Part shown: positions 43,885 to 53,746 of the stretch, piece after piece
Layout: each line of letters opens with the position of its first letter
Numbering within the stretch: the first letter of the stretch is position 1
Notes under the pieces: generated by a model
Database searches by the model: none
What the model was told of the DNA's origin: nothing
Seen by the model: only the letters and a program-made list of their open reading frames with translations
Translations under genes and position numbers: made by a program
Assembly: GCF_051652165.1 (NCBI RefSeq)
Contig: NZ_JBOFTR010000016.1
Coordinates: forward strand, 186,001-250,000
DNA: 64,000 nucleotides
DNA from: Plesiomonas sp051652165
GTDB taxonomy: Bacteria; Pseudomonadota; Gammaproteobacteria; Enterobacterales; CAMTGL01
Direction of reading: 5' to 3'

Positions 43885-45234
43885 CTATTTTATTGGGGTT
43901 TGCTGTACACTAACTGGGCGTAACCAAATAAAAAATAACGCACTAATAGCCAACGCCATGCAATACCATGCATGGGTAACCACATCAAGTGGTGAAAGTT
44001 TAAAACTAGAGGCCAGTAATAGTGCTTGTGCGCCATAGGGAAGTAACCCTTGTACGACACAAGAGTAGATATCCAATACGCTGGCAGCACGGCGTGGCGC
44101 AATATTGTTCTCTTCTGCCAATGTGCGAGCTACGCTGCCACTAACAATAATTGCAACCGTATTATTTGCCGTACAGAAGTTTGTAAGCCCCACCAGCAAC
44201 GCGATACCTAATTCACCGGCTCGGCTATATGGCTTACCATTACGGTTAAGATGTTCAATCAATGTCTGAATATGGTGCGCTAAAAATGCTAATCCACCCT
44301 GACGCTTCATCAGCTCACTTAAACCACCAATGAGCATTGATAACAGGAAAATCTCCTGCATTGCGCTAAAGCCTTGGTAAATATCACGGGAAAAACCGCT
44401 GATATTATAGGTGTCTGTCGCACCAAACCCCATCAACCCTGCACACACAATACCCACGGTCAGAACAACAAAAACATTTAAGCCTGAAAGTGCCAATGCC
44501 AAAATAACCAGATAAGGCAGTGCCAATACCCACGAAAATGGCGCAACAGCAGGAACATCTGTTGCCTGTGTCAGAAAAAAGAACAGTAATAAGGTAGCAA
44601 AGGCCGCGGGCAAAGCTATGCGGAAGTTCTCTTTGAGCTTATCGCGCATAGCACAACCTTGTGAACGGGTTGCCGCAATAGTGGTATCAGAGATGATAGA
44701 CATATTATCGCCAAACATTGCACCGGAAAGTACAACGCCAGCCATCAGCGGCAACGAGATACCGGTAGCCTGTGCAATGCCTAATGCTACCGGAGAGAGT
44801 GCCGCAATGGTGCCCATTGATGTTCCCATTGCCGTAGAGATAACTGCAGAGATAAGAAACAACCCAGGCAACAGCGCCCAACTCGGCAGTACCGAAAGCC
44901 CTAATCCTACGGCAGCATCTACACCACCTGTTGCTTTAGCTACCGTTGAAAATGCGCCTGCGAGTAGGTAAATCAGACACATAGCAATAATGTCAGGATG
45001 CCCTGCTCCGCTGATAAAACGGCTAATCGCACGATTGAGTGGCTCTTTTGCCAACAACAGTGACAGCATGATAGCGGGTAAAATAGCAACCGGAGCCGGT
45101 AACTGGTAAAAGGCAAATTCAGTGCCAATTAGTGTGTGATAAACCCCTGCACCAATATAAATGATTAAAAAAACCAGTAACGGTAGCAAAGCGAAAAAAG
45201 AGCGTGATGGAGGATTATTCTTATTATCTATCAT
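43885..45234 (-). CDS. NhaC-superfamily transporter, probable MetJ-regulated methionine transporter (MetT-like)
   Basis: The 449-residue protein has about eleven hydrophobic segments and belongs to the NhaC Na+/H+ antiporter superfamily, with GTSMGTIAALSPVALGIA, SGAMFGDNMSIISDTTIAA and NFCTANNTVAIIVSGSVA. Five tandem MetJ-like boxes lie 50-90 bases upstream, so it is probably induced by methionine limitation. NhaC-superfamily genes under methionine-responsive control have been proposed as methionine transporters (MetT); that role is inferred here. I chose ATG at 45234; a TTG at 45246 would add four residues. Confidence 0.85.
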   Translation of the reverse strand: MIDNKNNPPSRSFFALLPLLVFLIIYIGAGVYHTLIGTEFAFYQLPAPVAILPAIMLSLLLAKEPLNRAISRFISGAGHPDIIAMCLIYLLAGAFSTVAKATGGVDAAVGLGLSVLPSWALLPGLFLISAVISTAMGTSMGTIAALSPVALGIAQATGISLPLMAGVVLSGAMFGDNMSIISDTTIAATRSQGCAMRDKLKENFRIALPAAFATLLLFFFLTQATDVPAVAPFSWVLALPYLVILALALSGLNVFVVLTVGIVCAGLMGFGATDTYNISGFSRDIYQGFSAMQEIFLLSMLIGGLSELMKRQGGLAFLAHHIQTLIEHLNRNGKPYSRAGELGIALLVGLTNFCTANNTVAIIVSGSVARTLAEENNIAPRRAASVLDIYSCVVQGLLPYGAQALLLASSFKLSPLDVVTHAWYCMALAISALFFIWLRPVSVQQTPIK

Positions 45235-45284
45235 AGAAACCCACAATGTCAGGGTGATTAAGTATCTGGCATGATTTTACGTTG

Positions 45285-45324
45285 AGATGTATAGAAATGT
45301 AAACATCTGGACATCTAAACATCT
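45285..45324. promoter_or_regulatory. Candidate MetJ operator: five tandem 8-bp met boxes
   Basis: The octamers AGATGTAT, AGAAATGT, AAACATCT, GGACATCT and AAACATCT follow each other without gaps. Against the met box AGACGTCT they match at 6, 5, 6, 6 and 6 of 8 positions. MetJ with S-adenosylmethionine binds such tandem octamers cooperatively. The array lies between the divergent NhaC-type gene (45234) and the chemoreceptor gene (45455), nearer the former. Confidence 0.8.
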
Positions 45325-45454
45325 AATATTTATGCGCTATTTTCTCATAAATAATAAATTGCATACGTAAAAATAAATACGCAACGGTGCTTAACAATAT
45401 AAAAACCCTGCCGATAAGCTCATATACAGCCGGATATCTGGAGTTTTCATCGCT

Positions 45455-47353
45455 ATGCCACAACATTTGACTCTAAAACAGAAAATTATTGGTGTAAGCC
45501 TGTTTTCTGTATTATTGATTGCCAGCACATTAACGTGGCAAGCATCGACCAAGTTGTACAGCCAAACACAAAGTGGGATTCAAAACCGAGTCACATCAAC
45601 CACTGCGGTCATTGCCGGTGAAATTATGGCGTGGCAAGAGAATAAGGCCATGCAAATTAAGGGATTAATTCCTTTTGTTTCTGACACTCAGACTTTACTG
45701 TCACATTTAATCCAGGCTCGAATCAGTGCTGATTTTGATGATATCTATTTTGGTAATACGCAAGGCCGTGTTATCAACTCACGTCCAGAACGTGACTACA
45801 GCACTCTTGATGTTCGTACTCGAGTTTGGTACCAAGACGCTATTACCCAAAATAAATTGGTTATCTCAGACCCTTATCAAGACCCGGTCAGCGGCGAAAT
45901 TGTGGTGACGTTCTCTTTGCCTGTGCAACACAATGGCATGACACTGGGTGTACTCGGTGCTGACATGGCATTAGCGCAGCTACAAACTAAAATTATGCAG
46001 TTAGGTGTGGGAGAAAACACACAAAGTCTGCTTCTTACCTCTGAGGGTACGATCATTGCCTATCAAAACAGTGCGATGATCATGCAACCACTCAGTACAT
46101 TAGACCCACTGTTTACTCCTTTATTAATCAGTGAGTTATCCACCCAAGGTCAATTATTTAATCTTGATAGTCCTCATTTTGAGCAACAACCTAAATGGAT
46201 TGACTTAATTAAAATTGCTAATTCCCGTTGGATTTTAGGTTTTATCCTCGATCAAGAGACTGAACTTGCTGATTATCAAAATACACGCAGCCTTTTACTT
46301 GGGATCTCATTAATTCTGACTCTAAGTACTGTTATGCTTCTCGCATTACTGATGAACTATCTGTTTCGTGATCTTAATACGGTTTCGACTGCACTGGCCA
46401 ATATTGCCAATGGTGAAGGTGATTTAACGGTGCGTATTGTGCCGCGTAATGATGATGAAGTAGGTAAATTAGCGAAAAACTTCAACCAATTTGTTGAACG
46501 ATTACAAAAAATCTTGCTACAAATGCGTGATACTGCTGACAACCTAAATAATCAAGCAACTCACAGTGCAGCCAGTGCAGAAGAGCGCACCCAACGTATT
46601 CATATGCAGCAAGGTGAAATTGTCATGGTTGCTACTGCAATCACTGAAATGTCAGCGGCAACATATGAAATTTCTGCCAATGCAGATAAAGCAGCGCACG
46701 AAGCCGGTAGTGCAGTCAAAACTTGTCAGCAGGGCCAAGAGCAAGTAGCGCAAAGTCAGCTCTCTATTCGTAAATTGTCAGAAGAGGTCAGTGTTGCAAC
46801 AGGTGTCATTGATGATTTAAACAGCCATGCAGCCAGTATCAGTTCAATTATGATGACCATTCGCTCTATTGCCGAACAAACCAATTTGCTTGCACTTAAT
46901 GCGGCGATTGAAGCGGCTCGTGCAGGCGATCAAGGGCGGGGATTTGCCGTTGTTGCTGATGAAGTGCGAATGCTTTCACAGCGTACTCATACTTCAACTG
47001 AAGAGATTGAGTTAATGATCAATCAACTGCAGTTATCCACCCGTAAGGCTGTTGATATTATGTCGGGCAGTAGCCAGCTCGCAGAGACCAGCGTGCATGA
47101 TGCAGATGCCGCAGGCAATAATCTGAGACACATTAATGATGTTGTCACTGCGATTAATGATATGGCGGCGCACATTGCAACTGCTGCTGAAGAACAAAGT
47201 ACAGTAACAGAAGAGATCACCCGTAATACTGAGTCAATCAAAGAAGTCTCAAATGATTTAGCACAAGAGGCACATAATGCCGCACATCAGGCAGCGCAGC
47301 TTAGTGAGTTAGCCTATCAGTTGCATCGGGAAGTTAGCCGTTTTGTGCTTTAA
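45455..47353 (+). CDS. Methyl-accepting chemotaxis protein with a Cache-type sensor
   Basis: The 632-residue receptor has a transmembrane segment near residues 11-29, a periplasmic double-Cache-like domain (about 35-275), a second transmembrane segment near 278-301, a HAMP domain and a cytoplasmic signalling domain. The hairpin tip is AARAGDQGRGFAVVADEVR near residue 488. The Cache region contains TRVWYQDAI, SDPYQDPVSGEIVVTFS and LGADM, a pattern seen in amino-acid-binding Cache domains. No CheR-binding pentapeptide is seen at the C-terminus. The ligand is unknown. Confidence 0.93.
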   Translation: MPQHLTLKQKIIGVSLFSVLLIASTLTWQASTKLYSQTQSGIQNRVTSTTAVIAGEIMAWQENKAMQIKGLIPFVSDTQTLLSHLIQARISADFDDIYFGNTQGRVINSRPERDYSTLDVRTRVWYQDAITQNKLVISDPYQDPVSGEIVVTFSLPVQHNGMTLGVLGADMALAQLQTKIMQLGVGENTQSLLLTSEGTIIAYQNSAMIMQPLSTLDPLFTPLLISELSTQGQLFNLDSPHFEQQPKWIDLIKIANSRWILGFILDQETELADYQNTRSLLLGISLILTLSTVMLLALLMNYLFRDLNTVSTALANIANGEGDLTVRIVPRNDDEVGKLAKNFNQFVERLQKILLQMRDTADNLNNQATHSAASAEERTQRIHMQQGEIVMVATAITEMSAATYEISANADKAAHEAGSAVKTCQQGQEQVAQSQLSIRKLSEEVSVATGVIDDLNSHAASISSIMMTIRSIAEQTNLLALNAAIEAARAGDQGRGFAVVADEVRMLSQRTHTSTEEIELMINQLQLSTRKAVDIMSGSSQLAETSVHDADAAGNNLRHINDVVTAINDMAAHIATAAEEQSTVTEEITRNTESIKEVSNDLAQEAHNAAHQAAQLSELAYQLHREVSRFVL

Positions 47354-47420
47354 TTTAACGCTATGTTGCTACCATTAGATAACAATATTATCAATTATCA
47401 TTGCGCTAAACCGTGAAAAT

Positions 47421-47459
47421 AAAAGCCCCAACCGTTTAATCCACGATTGGGGCTTTTTT
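47421..47459 (+). terminator. Terminator of the chemoreceptor gene
   Basis: AAAAGCCCCAA (47421-47431) pairs perfectly with TTGGGGCTTTT (47447-47457), followed by T residues to 47459. Confidence 0.85.
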
Positions 47460-47554
47460 ATTGATCATGGTTTGTACACCCTGTTATCCCCAATACCGTC
47501 ATTTATTGATTATATTAAATAACAAAACCAGAGTGCTAAACGGGTATATAGTGA

Positions 47555-48409
47555 TTAGCAAGTCGTATCAAGTTGAGGGAAACTTTTTACTAAATCATCG
47601 ATAGCTTTAAGCTGCTGCAAAAACGGTTCTAACTTAGCCAACGGCAGAGCCGACGGGCCATCACACTTAGCATTGACAGGATCAGGATGAGACTCAAGGA
47701 ACAGCCCTGCAATACCCACGGCTATACCTGAGCGTGCTAATTCTGCCACCTGATCACGACGACCACCGGATGCTGCTCCAAACGGATCACGACACTGCAG
47801 TGCATGAGTTACATCAAAAATAACTGGGCTGCCATGAGAAACTTGCTTCATAACATTAAAACCCAGCATATCAACTACAAGGTTATCATAGCCAAAGTTA
47901 CTGCCGCGATCACACAAAATGATTTGATCGTTACCGCACTCGGCAAACTTATCAACAATATTTCCCATCTGACCTGGGCTTAAAAACTGAGGTTTTTTAA
48001 CATTAATCACCGCGCCAGTGCGTGCCATTGCTTCAACTAAATCAGTTTGGCGAGCAAGAAATGCCGGAAGTTGAATAACATCAACCACATCAGCAACAGG
48101 CTGGCACTGAGCTTCAGTATGTACATCTGTGATGATTTTTACGCCAAACGTCTGTTTTAGCTCTTGGAAAATCTTCATTCCTTCATCAAGGCCAGGGCCT
48201 CGGTAAGAGTGAATAGATGAACGGTTCGCTTTATCAAACGAAGCTTTAAATACGTAAGGAATGCCCAGTTTATTGGTGATCTCAACATAATGCTCGCACA
48301 CTCGCATTGCCATATCACGCGATTCCAGTACGTTCATGCCACCAAACAGGACAAACGGTTTATCGTTCGCGACATCAATATCACCGATGCGTACATTCTT
48401 CTGTTGCAT
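47555..48409 (-). CDS. kdsA: 3-deoxy-D-manno-octulosonate 8-phosphate synthase KdsA
   Basis: KdsA condenses phosphoenolpyruvate with arabinose 5-phosphate to make KDO 8-phosphate for the lipopolysaccharide inner core. Typical sequence includes FVLFGGMNVLESRDMAM, FKASFDKANRSSIHSYRGPG and DVTHALQCRDPFGAASGGRR. The 284-residue length equals that of E. coli. It lies 29 bases after sirB1 at the end of the hemA cluster, as in E. coli. Confidence 0.98.
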   Translation of the reverse strand: MQQKNVRIGDIDVANDKPFVLFGGMNVLESRDMAMRVCEHYVEITNKLGIPYVFKASFDKANRSSIHSYRGPGLDEGMKIFQELKQTFGVKIITDVHTEAQCQPVADVVDVIQLPAFLARQTDLVEAMARTGAVINVKKPQFLSPGQMGNIVDKFAECGNDQIILCDRGSNFGYDNLVVDMLGFNVMKQVSHGSPVIFDVTHALQCRDPFGAASGGRRDQVAELARSGIAVGIAGLFLESHPDPVNAKCDGPSALPLAKLEPFLQQLKAIDDLVKSFPQLDTTC

Positions 48410-48438
48410 GCCCTTAACCTTCTTCAGTAGGGTTGAAT

Positions 48439-49230
48439 TTAGTGTAGTGTCAGTCTCGGTGTAGCAATCGAGCGAATTTGCTCGCGCACCAGATTAATCA
48501 CCGGATCTTTCGGACACTGCTTAACAAAATAGCTTAAATCATCTAGCGCAGCCTGATTACACTCAAGTGCAGCAAAAATTAGCCCCCGATCACGAATTTC
48601 ATATGGATCATCAGGGTTGTACTCTAACAATAATGCACTGGCTTTTAAGGCCAGAATGCCCTGTTTTTCATGCAATAGTGCGCCTTTTAGCGCATCAAGT
48701 AGCCGCATAATAACTGGAGAGTGATCGGTTATATCAACATCTTCATCACGTAAAATAGCCAATGGACCTTCATGCCCTTTTAACCATGCGGTTAAAATAT
48801 GCTCATTGACTATCTCGCCATTAAACGGATTAATAAATAAAGTGGCATCATCAAACTCTGCACGCAGTAAAAACTGTGTGGGGAAAACAACCGGATACAG
48901 TGGCAATTCTAAGTCTGAGGCTAAATGCAATAATATTGCCCCTAACATTACTGGCCCACCTTGTCGTCTTTGCAATACCCGATCAAGGCGCAAATTATCT
49001 GAATGATAGAATGTCTGATAATCACCAGAAAACTGACACTCAGTATAAACTGTATGAATGAGCGCCAGTAAACGGGGCACGCCAAGTGCTACATGCTGAA
49101 CTGACTGCACTTGTTGACGTAATTGTTCTAACTCAACGTGTACACGGTCAGTAGAGAAATCTGGGAAAATTTGCGCCCCTAGCCAGGTAAAACTATCGAC
49201 TAATGAGTACTCTTCAAAATCAAACGACAT
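48439..49230 (-). CDS. sirB1: SirB1, transglutaminase-like TPR protein
   Basis: The 263-residue protein corresponds to E. coli SirB1 (YchA), with a transglutaminase-like fold (RRQGGPVMLGAILLHLA, VFPTQFLLRAEF, INPFNGEIV) and tetratricopeptide-like repeats at the C-terminus (NPDDPYEIRDRGLIFAALE, QCPKDPVINLV). The molecular function is unknown. I chose ATG at 49230 with GAGA seven bases upstream; an ATG at 49302 would overlap sirB2. Confidence 0.93.
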   Translation of the reverse strand: MSFDFEEYSLVDSFTWLGAQIFPDFSTDRVHVELEQLRQQVQSVQHVALGVPRLLALIHTVYTECQFSGDYQTFYHSDNLRLDRVLQRRQGGPVMLGAILLHLASDLELPLYPVVFPTQFLLRAEFDDATLFINPFNGEIVNEHILTAWLKGHEGPLAILRDEDVDITDHSPVIMRLLDALKGALLHEKQGILALKASALLLEYNPDDPYEIRDRGLIFAALECNQAALDDLSYFVKQCPKDPVINLVREQIRSIATPRLTLH

Positions 49231-49258
49231 GGTATTCTCAGTAAAGTCACAAAACGAA

Positions 49259-49642
49259 TTAACTAAACCATAACGGTGTTTTGGTAATCGCCATTTGAGC
49301 AATTAGCCAAATCCAGCCTAATGCACCCAATAGAGCCGCTAAACGGATCACTTTATTTTTACTCTCTTTAAGTGCCACAAAGCCAAGCAAAATATAGATA
49401 ACAACGCCTAATAGCTTATCTGTCATCCACAATGTCTGTTCAGTAAAGGGATAAAAACCGGTGATAATCATCAAACCGATTCCACTGAGTAACACAAGAG
49501 TATCATTAATATGTGGAACAATTTTGACCCAGCGTTGCTGCATCACTTTTGCACCACAAAAACTCCAGATAAAGCGCAACACCAACAAACTGACCGAAAT
49601 TGCTAACGTGGTCATATGCAAGTGCTTTAGAAATGTGTACAT
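49259..49642 (-). CDS. sirB2: SirB2 integral membrane protein
   Basis: The 127-residue protein has four hydrophobic segments and matches the SirB family (YchQ in E. coli), with FIWSFCGAKVMQQRWVKIVP and HINDTLVLLSGIGLMI. The function is unknown. Its place between prmC and sirB1 is the same as in E. coli. Confidence 0.92.
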   Translation of the reverse strand: MYTFLKHLHMTTLAISVSLLVLRFIWSFCGAKVMQQRWVKIVPHINDTLVLLSGIGLMIITGFYPFTEQTLWMTDKLLGVVIYILLGFVALKESKNKVIRLAALLGALGWIWLIAQMAITKTPLWFS

Positions 49643-49714
49643 CGCAAGCTCCTTTTTCTTAATCCTACTGTAAAAATAAGAAATATACGTCCACTACCGT
49701 ATTGATACTGCTAT

Positions 49715-50566
49715 TTAACAACAGCCAAAACACCCTAGTGTGACACGTTCATTTCCGCCATAATCTTTTTCTGATCGAATAGCATGGAAACCTGCTTGCT
49801 GAAATATATGTTGTACAGCAGTAGCCTGTTGCCAACCATGCTCGATAATGAGCCACCCTCCGCTTATCAGGTAGTAACGTGCATCAGCTACTATGGTTCG
49901 AATATCAGCCAATCCGGAGTCTGCTGCAATCAACGCACTGCGTGGCTCAAAGCGCACATCTCCTTGCGTAAGATGCAAATCGGCTGCATCAATATATGGG
50001 GGGTTACTGGCAATCAGTGCAAACGGTGTATTTAAAGCAGCTCGAACAGGTGCAAACCAACTGCCTTGTGCAAAGTGGGCATTATGAATGTGCAACCGCG
50101 CAGCATTACGGGTAGCCAGTGTTACGGCATCAGGGTGTAAATCAACCCCTAATACGCGGCAATCGGGGCGCTCACTGGCTAAAGCTAACGCAATTGCACC
50201 TGTACCTGTTCCCAAATCTAATAGCGCACAAGGGGTATCAGGTAATAGTGTCAGTGCAATTTCCACCAAACATTCGGTATCTGGACGAGGGATCAAGGTT
50301 GCAGCAGAAACTTCCAATGGCAATGACCAGAACTCACGCTCACCCACAATGTACGCCACAGGCTCACCTTGCAATCGACGTTCAAGCAGTGACCCTAGTA
50401 TGTGTAGGTACTCTTCCGAAAGCAGATATTCGGGAAATGCCAGTATATAGCTGCGGTTTTTTCCAGTGACATGGCAAAACAACACCTGTGCATCACGTTG
50501 CGGGCTCTCACTGCCCGCAACAGCCAAACGCTCACTGGCTTGTGCCAACCACTGATCGGTTCTCAT
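49715..50566 (-). CDS. prmC: Release factor glutamine methyltransferase PrmC
   Basis: PrmC methylates the glutamine of the GGQ motif in release factors 1 and 2. The SAM-binding motif LDLGTGTGAIALAL and the catalytic SNPPYI motif are present, with EFWSLPLEVSAATLIPRPDT between the two domains. ATG at 50566 is chosen because it matches the E. coli start region (MRTDQWLAQA); it overlaps the prfA stop by nine bases and yields 283 residues. It is co-transcribed with its substrate gene prfA. Confidence 0.96.
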   Translation of the reverse strand: MRTDQWLAQASERLAVAGSESPQRDAQVLFCHVTGKNRSYILAFPEYLLSEEYLHILGSLLERRLQGEPVAYIVGEREFWSLPLEVSAATLIPRPDTECLVEIALTLLPDTPCALLDLGTGTGAIALALASERPDCRVLGVDLHPDAVTLATRNAARLHIHNAHFAQGSWFAPVRAALNTPFALIASNPPYIDAADLHLTQGDVRFEPRSALIAADSGLADIRTIVADARYYLISGGWLIIEHGWQQATAVQHIFQQAGFHAIRSEKDYGGNERVTLGCFGCC

Positions 50567-50573
50567 TACCCGA

Positions 50574-51656
50574 TCACTCCTGATCTGACAACGCGGCAAG
50601 CTGATCGGCTTGATATTCTTGTACGATAGGCTGGATTAGCATATCTAATTTGCCCTCCATCGCCTCTTCTAAACGGTATAACGTTAAGTTGATACGATGA
50701 TCAGTAACCCGACTTTGCGGATAATTGTAGGTCCGGATACGATCTGAGCGATCACCCGATCCTAACAAGTTTCGGCGAGTAGAGGCCTCTTCTTGATGGC
50801 GTTTTTCCTCTTCAGCAGCACGAATCCGTGATACCAACACCGACAGAGCTTTTGCTTTGTTCTTATGCTGAGAACGTTCATCTTGGCACTCAACAACAAT
50901 ACCGGTGGGTAAGTGTGTAATTCGAATCGCTGAATCGGTGGTGTTAACGTGCTGCCCACCCGCGCCTGATGAACGGAAAGTATCAATTTTCAGGTCAGAC
51001 GGGTTAATTTCCGCCAGCTCTGCCTCAGGAACTTCCGGTAAAATCGCAATGGTACACGCTGAGGTATGAATACGCCCCTGCGACTCAGTTGCCGGAACAC
51101 GTTGTACACGATGGCCACCGGACTCAAACTTCAGTACACCATAAACACCTTCACCTGATATTTTGGTGATCATCTCTTTATAACCACCATGCTCGCCATC
51201 ATTACAACTGATCACTTCCACCCGCCAACGGCGTGCTTCTGCAAAACGGCTGTACATACGGAATAAGTCACCCGCAAAAATGGCAGCTTCATCCCCACCC
51301 GCTCCTGCACGGATCTCTAAATAGCAGTTACGTTCATCGTTTGGATCTTTTGGCAGTAGTAGCAATTGTAAATCTTGCTCTAATGTTTCAATCGCTGCTT
51401 TGGCTTCACCAATCTCATCTTGCGCCATATCGCGCATTTCCGGATCATCAAGCAGCTCTTGTGCTGTGACTAAATCATCTTGTGCCTGCATCCACGCTCG
51501 GAAACAGGTAGTCACATCCGTTAACTGCGCATACTCTTTTGATAGTGCGCGAAAACGGTTTTGATCAGTAATAATACTTGGTTCACCAAGCATCGCCTGA
51601 ACTTCTTCATGACGCTCAAGCAACGCCTCTAATTTGGCAACAATAGAAGGTTTCAT
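50574..51656 (-). CDS. prfA: Peptide chain release factor 1
   Basis: RF1 terminates translation at UAA and UAG. The catalytic GGQ is in RSSGAGGQHVNTTDSAIR and the stop-codon recognition PAT motif is in VQRVPATESQGR. The 360-residue length equals that of E. coli. It lies between hemA and prmC. Confidence 0.98.
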   Translation of the reverse strand: MKPSIVAKLEALLERHEEVQAMLGEPSIITDQNRFRALSKEYAQLTDVTTCFRAWMQAQDDLVTAQELLDDPEMRDMAQDEIGEAKAAIETLEQDLQLLLLPKDPNDERNCYLEIRAGAGGDEAAIFAGDLFRMYSRFAEARRWRVEVISCNDGEHGGYKEMITKISGEGVYGVLKFESGGHRVQRVPATESQGRIHTSACTIAILPEVPEAELAEINPSDLKIDTFRSSGAGGQHVNTTDSAIRITHLPTGIVVECQDERSQHKNKAKALSVLVSRIRAAEEEKRHQEEASTRRNLLGSGDRSDRIRTYNYPQSRVTDHRINLTLYRLEEAMEGKLDMLIQPIVQEYQADQLAALSDQE

Positions 51657-51697
51657 AGGAAAAAATGATCCCGTAAAAATACGTAAGAAAACGGTCT

Positions 51698-52963
51698 TTA
51701 TACGTCCAGCCCAAGGCTGCTACGCAATATAGCCAAACGCTCCATATCACCCTGTTTAGCCGCACTATGCAGTGCACGGGTAGGAGCATGAATTAAGCGG
51801 TGAGTTAGTCGATTTCCAAACTCAACCAAAATCTCTTCAGCATCAGCGCCATTACGCAGAGCTAACAATGCTTTTTCCAGTAACGCTTGTCGTGTTGATT
51901 CAGCATGTGAACGGTATTCACGAATAGAATCGACTGCCGTTTGTGAGCGCAACCACTGCATAAATAGCACCGTATCTTCTTTCACGATATCTTCAGCTTC
52001 TACTGCTGCGGCTTTACGCAATGCTAAATTTCGTTCAATGATCGCGTGTAAATCATCAACAGTATAAAGATAGGCATCGTATAAATTACCCACCTCTTCT
52101 TCAATATCACGCGGTACTGCAATATCGACAAATAACATGGGTTGATGACGACGTGCTTTTAGTGCACGTTCTACCATTCCTTTACCGATAATGGGCAATG
52201 GGCTGGCCGTTGAACTGATAATGATATCGGCATACATTAAATATTCAGGGATCTGTGGCAAAGTGAGCACTTCAGCGTTCACCTCGTCAGCCAACAGTTG
52301 TGCCCGCTCACGTGTACGGTTTGCTATCATTAAACGCTGTACACCATGCTCTTTCAAATGGCGAGCTACCAACTCAATGGTCTCACCAGCGCCAACAAGT
52401 AAAACCGTCAAAGTAGAGAGGTGCTCAAAAATTTGCCTTGCCAAGGTACAGGCTGCAAAAGCTACAGAAACCGCACTGCTACCTATTTCTGTCTCAGTAC
52501 GAACCCGTTTAGCTACTGAAAATGTTTTTTGAAATAAACGGTCAAGATCAGGTGATAACTGCACTTTGGCTTGTGCATACGCCTGTTTTACTTGCCCTAA
52601 AATTTGGGGTTCACCTAATACTAATGAATCTAAACCACAGGCAACACGCATTAAATGCATAACCGCATGCTGCTCATAATGGAAATATAAACACTCTCTA
52701 ACTTGATCTTCAGAGATTTGGTGAAACTCACACAACCATGCCGTTAGCTGCGCGGCAGCTTCTGTGCTATTTTCAATCGTACTATGCAGGCTTAAGTACA
52801 GCTCCGTTCGATTACATGTCGATAAAATGACTGCACTACGTACAGCCGAATGCATAGCCAAACTCTGTTGAGCTGACTCCATCTTTTCAGGAGAGAACGC
52901 CACTTTTTCTCGCAGTGAGACAGGGGCTGTTTTATGATTAATTCCAAGAGCAAGCAAGCTCAT
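51698..52963 (-). CDS. hemA: Glutamyl-tRNA reductase HemA
   Basis: HemA reduces glutamyl-tRNA to glutamate-1-semialdehyde, the committed step of tetrapyrrole synthesis. The catalytic Cys50 is in LSTCNRTELY; the NADPH-binding segment VLLVGAGETIELVARHL and the C-terminal dimerisation helix follow. The N-terminal region MSLLALGINHKTAPVSLREK is the segment that mediates heme-controlled proteolysis in enterobacteria. The length is 421 residues. It is divergent from lolB. Confidence 0.98.
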   Translation of the reverse strand: MSLLALGINHKTAPVSLREKVAFSPEKMESAQQSLAMHSAVRSAVILSTCNRTELYLSLHSTIENSTEAAAQLTAWLCEFHQISEDQVRECLYFHYEQHAVMHLMRVACGLDSLVLGEPQILGQVKQAYAQAKVQLSPDLDRLFQKTFSVAKRVRTETEIGSSAVSVAFAACTLARQIFEHLSTLTVLLVGAGETIELVARHLKEHGVQRLMIANRTRERAQLLADEVNAEVLTLPQIPEYLMYADIIISSTASPLPIIGKGMVERALKARRHQPMLFVDIAVPRDIEEEVGNLYDAYLYTVDDLHAIIERNLALRKAAAVEAEDIVKEDTVLFMQWLRSQTAVDSIREYRSHAESTRQALLEKALLALRNGADAEEILVEFGNRLTHRLIHAPTRALHSAAKQGDMERLAILRSSLGLDV

Positions 52964-53131
52964 ACTTAGTCAGCTAAATCCAGTTCATAATATACTGAAA
53001 ACTATAATATCTATTCTACTTGATGATGCGGATCAATTAAAGCAATCACACCTTAGGAGTGCGCAAACCGTTGTGAATACACTGGTCGGAAAACACAAAT
53101 GTCGTTATACTGCGCATCTGACTGACTTTTT

Positions 53132-53746
53132 ATGACAATCATGCATAAATATTTTTATACACGATTGCTTCCTGTGGCGATGACATTGCTGTTAACAGCT
53201 TGTGTCACCGCTCCGCCGGTAGGCACACAACCCTCGATCAGCTGGGCTGAACATATTGCAAAATTAGAGAAACTACAGCGTTATCAAGTACGTGGTGCTT
53301 TTGCATACATTACACCTGAGCATCGCCAATCTGCCCGTTTCTTTTTACAGCAAACTGATGCCCAGCACTATCGTCTGCTGCTGCTCAATCCCTTAGGAAA
53401 TACAGCGTTTGAGATCACTGGACAACCTAATAATACGCAGCTTAAAGATAGCAATGGTAAAATTTATTCAGGGCCAGAGGGTTCAGAATTGATTGCTCGG
53501 CTTACCGGTATGCAAATTCCTGTTGATAACTTGCGCCACTGGATTTTAGGTATTCCTGGTACAGGGGATACCTATACACTAACAGATCAGCGAATCAATC
53601 AACTGCAACACACCACGCCAACAGGGCAATGGACGATGCAGTACAAACGTTATGATCTGCAAACCCAGCCTGTGTTGCCAACGGATATGGAGTTGCTACA
53701 GGGAACACAACGGATCAGACTCAAGATTGATGACTGGATACTCTGA
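53132..53746 (+). CDS. lolB: Outer-membrane lipoprotein LolB
   Basis: LolB accepts lipoproteins from LolA and inserts them in the outer membrane. The signal peptide ends in the lipobox LLTAC with Cys24. The mature domain has RYQVRGAFAYITPEHRQSARF, LLLLNPLGNTAFEI and LRHWILGIPG. The length is 204 residues against 207 in E. coli. An ATG three codons in is an alternative start. It overlaps ispE by 17 bases. Confidence 0.95.
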   Translation: MTIMHKYFYTRLLPVAMTLLLTACVTAPPVGTQPSISWAEHIAKLEKLQRYQVRGAFAYITPEHRQSARFFLQQTDAQHYRLLLLNPLGNTAFEITGQPNNTQLKDSNGKIYSGPEGSELIARLTGMQIPVDNLRHWILGIPGTGDTYTLTDQRINQLQHTTPTGQWTMQYKRYDLQTQPVLPTDMELLQGTQRIRLKIDDWIL

